Source: Teratosphaeria epicoccoides
Taxonomy: Eukaryota; Ascomycota; Dothideomycetes; Mycosphaerellales; Teratosphaeriaceae
Direction: 5' to 3'
Assembly (NCBI GenBank): GCA_021401465.1
Contig: JADDMT010000187.1
Span: 1-45,220, forward strand
DNA length: 45,220 bases
Part shown: positions 44,175-45,220 of the stretch, piece by piece
Layout: each line of letters opens with the position of its first letter
How positions within the stretch are numbered: position 1 is the first letter of the stretch
Made by a program: the position numbers and the translations under genes
Notes under the pieces: generated by a model
What the model saw: only the letters and a program-made list of their open reading frames with translations
Databases searched by the model: none
What the model was told of the DNA's origin: nothing

Positions 44175-44807
44175 CTAGGGAGAAGATCATAAGCCGCGAC
44201 TAGGCTCCTACGGGACGCCATTAATAGGCTCGGCTACCACGCCATCTAGGAAACCCTAGTACGAGTTGTTAGCGAAACCTTCTATTACACTCTATATCGT
44301 AGGACTAAGAGCAAGACCTGTCGAGGGATCTAGGTTAAGAAGAAACCTAGCCTGCTAAAGAGCCTGCTCTTTAGCCCTGTCCTCCCTAATCTCACGCTCC
44401 TTAAGAGCGCAACTATCCTCGACTTTACGTTTAACTACGTCTAACTGTTTCTAAAGACGCATCTCCTTTATATGCGCCTCTATTATCTTCTGTAAAGCCT
44501 CGGCTAGGGCCGCCTTCGCACGATCGAGATTAGCAATTAGTCTTTTCTGCTAATTACCTAACTTCTTCTATTCGACCTCTGTTACCTTTACGTCGTAACT
44601 CCGACAGTTGCTAAAGTGACATTACGAACATTTCCCTACTAAAATGTGTACTCGACAAACAAGCTTTAACTCTTAACACTAAGTACAGGACTTTATGCTG
44701 TCCTAGCCCTAACGATAGATTCGATTCGCGCGGCGTTTACGTTTCTGCGTTAAAGGGGCGTCAGTGTCTAGGATGACACAAGGCAGTAATGTAGAAAGAG
44801 AAGACAT
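44175..44807 (-). pseudogene. IV-c antisense ORF, 211 codons
   Basis: ATG 44807-44805 to TAG 44177-44175. The length is identical to the IV-b copy (633 nt), with the same MSSLSTLLPCVI start and the same cysteine and coiled-coil regions. It has numerous RIP-type stops and no net frame change, even though pol next to it has indels. Confidence 0.78.
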
Positions 44808-44879
44808 TACTACACAAAGAAAGAGTAAGAGAAACCCCGTACTAACAAGGTAGCTTAGGGACGAGCTAGGCTAAGAGGG

Positions 44880-45005
44880 TGTCATGAGTGTCAGGAGTAC
44901 TATAAGTCACAGGATCGTGAGTGTCCTAAGTACTATAAGTCACGAACACTATGACCTAAGTCATAGCATAGTCATAGGAGAAAGGATCTGTTACGTAAGG
45001 ACAGA
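44880..45005 (+). repeat. IV-c 3' LTR, first 126 bp
   Basis: Starts TGTCATGAGTG after CTAAGAGGG (a shortened polypurine tract) and is cut at 45005 in the hairpin region (GGATCTGTTACGTAAGGACAGA) by another LTR of the same family. Confidence 0.85.
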
Positions 45006-45220
45006 TGTCATGAGTGTCAGGAGTACTGTCCGGAGTACTGTAGGATACAGGATCATGTAGGTCATGAGTGCTATGAGTCATAGTACCGTCATAGGAGTAC
45101 TATGAGTCATAGGCATAGTCATGGAAGAAAGGATCTGTCACGTGAGGACAGATCCCTAGATCTGTAGGGTTAGTCTACAGATCCATAGGCTTGCAAGGAA
45201 GAAGGGATCTGTCACGTGAT
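45006..45220 (+). repeat. IV-d LTR, cut by the window edge
   Basis: Begins TGTCATGAGTGTCAGGAG directly after ACAGA (45001-45005), which would be the left target duplication. It includes GGATCTGTCACGTGAGGACAGATCC-type hairpin sequence (from about 45132). The element body lies outside the window, to the right. Confidence 0.85.

Noticed and set aside
1..45220. TAG as a reassigned Gln codon (alternative genetic code)
   Set aside because: TAG also replaces Trp, TAA and TGA occur at similar sites, CAG is used normally elsewhere (e.g. exon 3 of the element A antisense gene), and LTR pairs show matching C/T and G/A changes in non-coding DNA. RIP explains all of it.

Overview
The window looks like a gene-poor, repeat-filled block of a filamentous ascomycete genome. 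Three observations point there. It is built almost entirely of LTR retrotransposons, mainly Ty3/gypsy chromoviruses that carry a chromodomain. Its few spliced reading frames have very short introns (51-72 nt) with GTAAGT/GTATGT donors and CTAAC/CTGAC/CTAAT branch sites. The coding frames are riddled with TAG, TAA and TGA codons at places where the families have Gln or Trp, while frame is often kept over kilobases. That pattern (CpA to TpA on either strand) is the signature of repeat-induced point mutation (RIP). LTR pairs of one element differ almost only by C/T and G/A transitions.

Layout, left to right. Element A (1-4896, + strand): end of a chromovirus pol with chromodomain, then an antisense spliced gene, then a putative 3' LTR. 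Element B (4902 to about 10005, +): another chromovirus pol, split at 5387-6148 by a 762-bp miniature LTR element (TRIM), again followed by an antisense spliced gene, a polypurine tract and an LTR. The LTR holds a solo copy of the TRIM LTR. From 9988 to 15720 come a minus-strand gag/protease remnant (element V), an AT-rich palindrome cluster, a plus-strand multi-intron coiled-coil pseudogene, a stretch with no recognisable gene, and a small minus-strand reading frame.

From 15818 to the end there is a nested stack of one chromovirus family (here called IV, LTR TGTCAT...ATGACA) with other elements inside it. A 3' fragment (IV-z) shares its LTR with a 5' fragment (IV-a). Element III (17379-29239), a Tf1/sushi-like chromovirus, sits in the IV-a gag and itself holds a complete Ty1/copia element (20436-25432). 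IV-c (31395 to 45005) interrupts IV-a. IV-b (31489-38490, complete, 482-bp LTRs, AACTA target duplication) sits in the 5' LTR of IV-c, and a further family-IV LTR (IV-d) sits in the 3' LTR of IV-c.

Two things tie the elements together. First, every chromovirus whose 3' end is visible has a reading frame on the opposite strand between the chromodomain and the 3' LTR. It encodes a small protein with a cysteine cluster followed by coiled-coil or basic/acidic segments. In III and IV it is one uninterrupted frame; in A and B it is spliced. Second, in the TRIM, III and IV the bases just inside the 5' LTR are complementary to a site inside the same LTR, about 40 nt past a TATA-like box in III and IV. 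This fits self-primed reverse transcription as in Tf1. No ordinary host gene, tRNA, rRNA or CRISPR array was recognised. Element names (A, B, V, III, IV-a etc.) are working labels of this annotation only.
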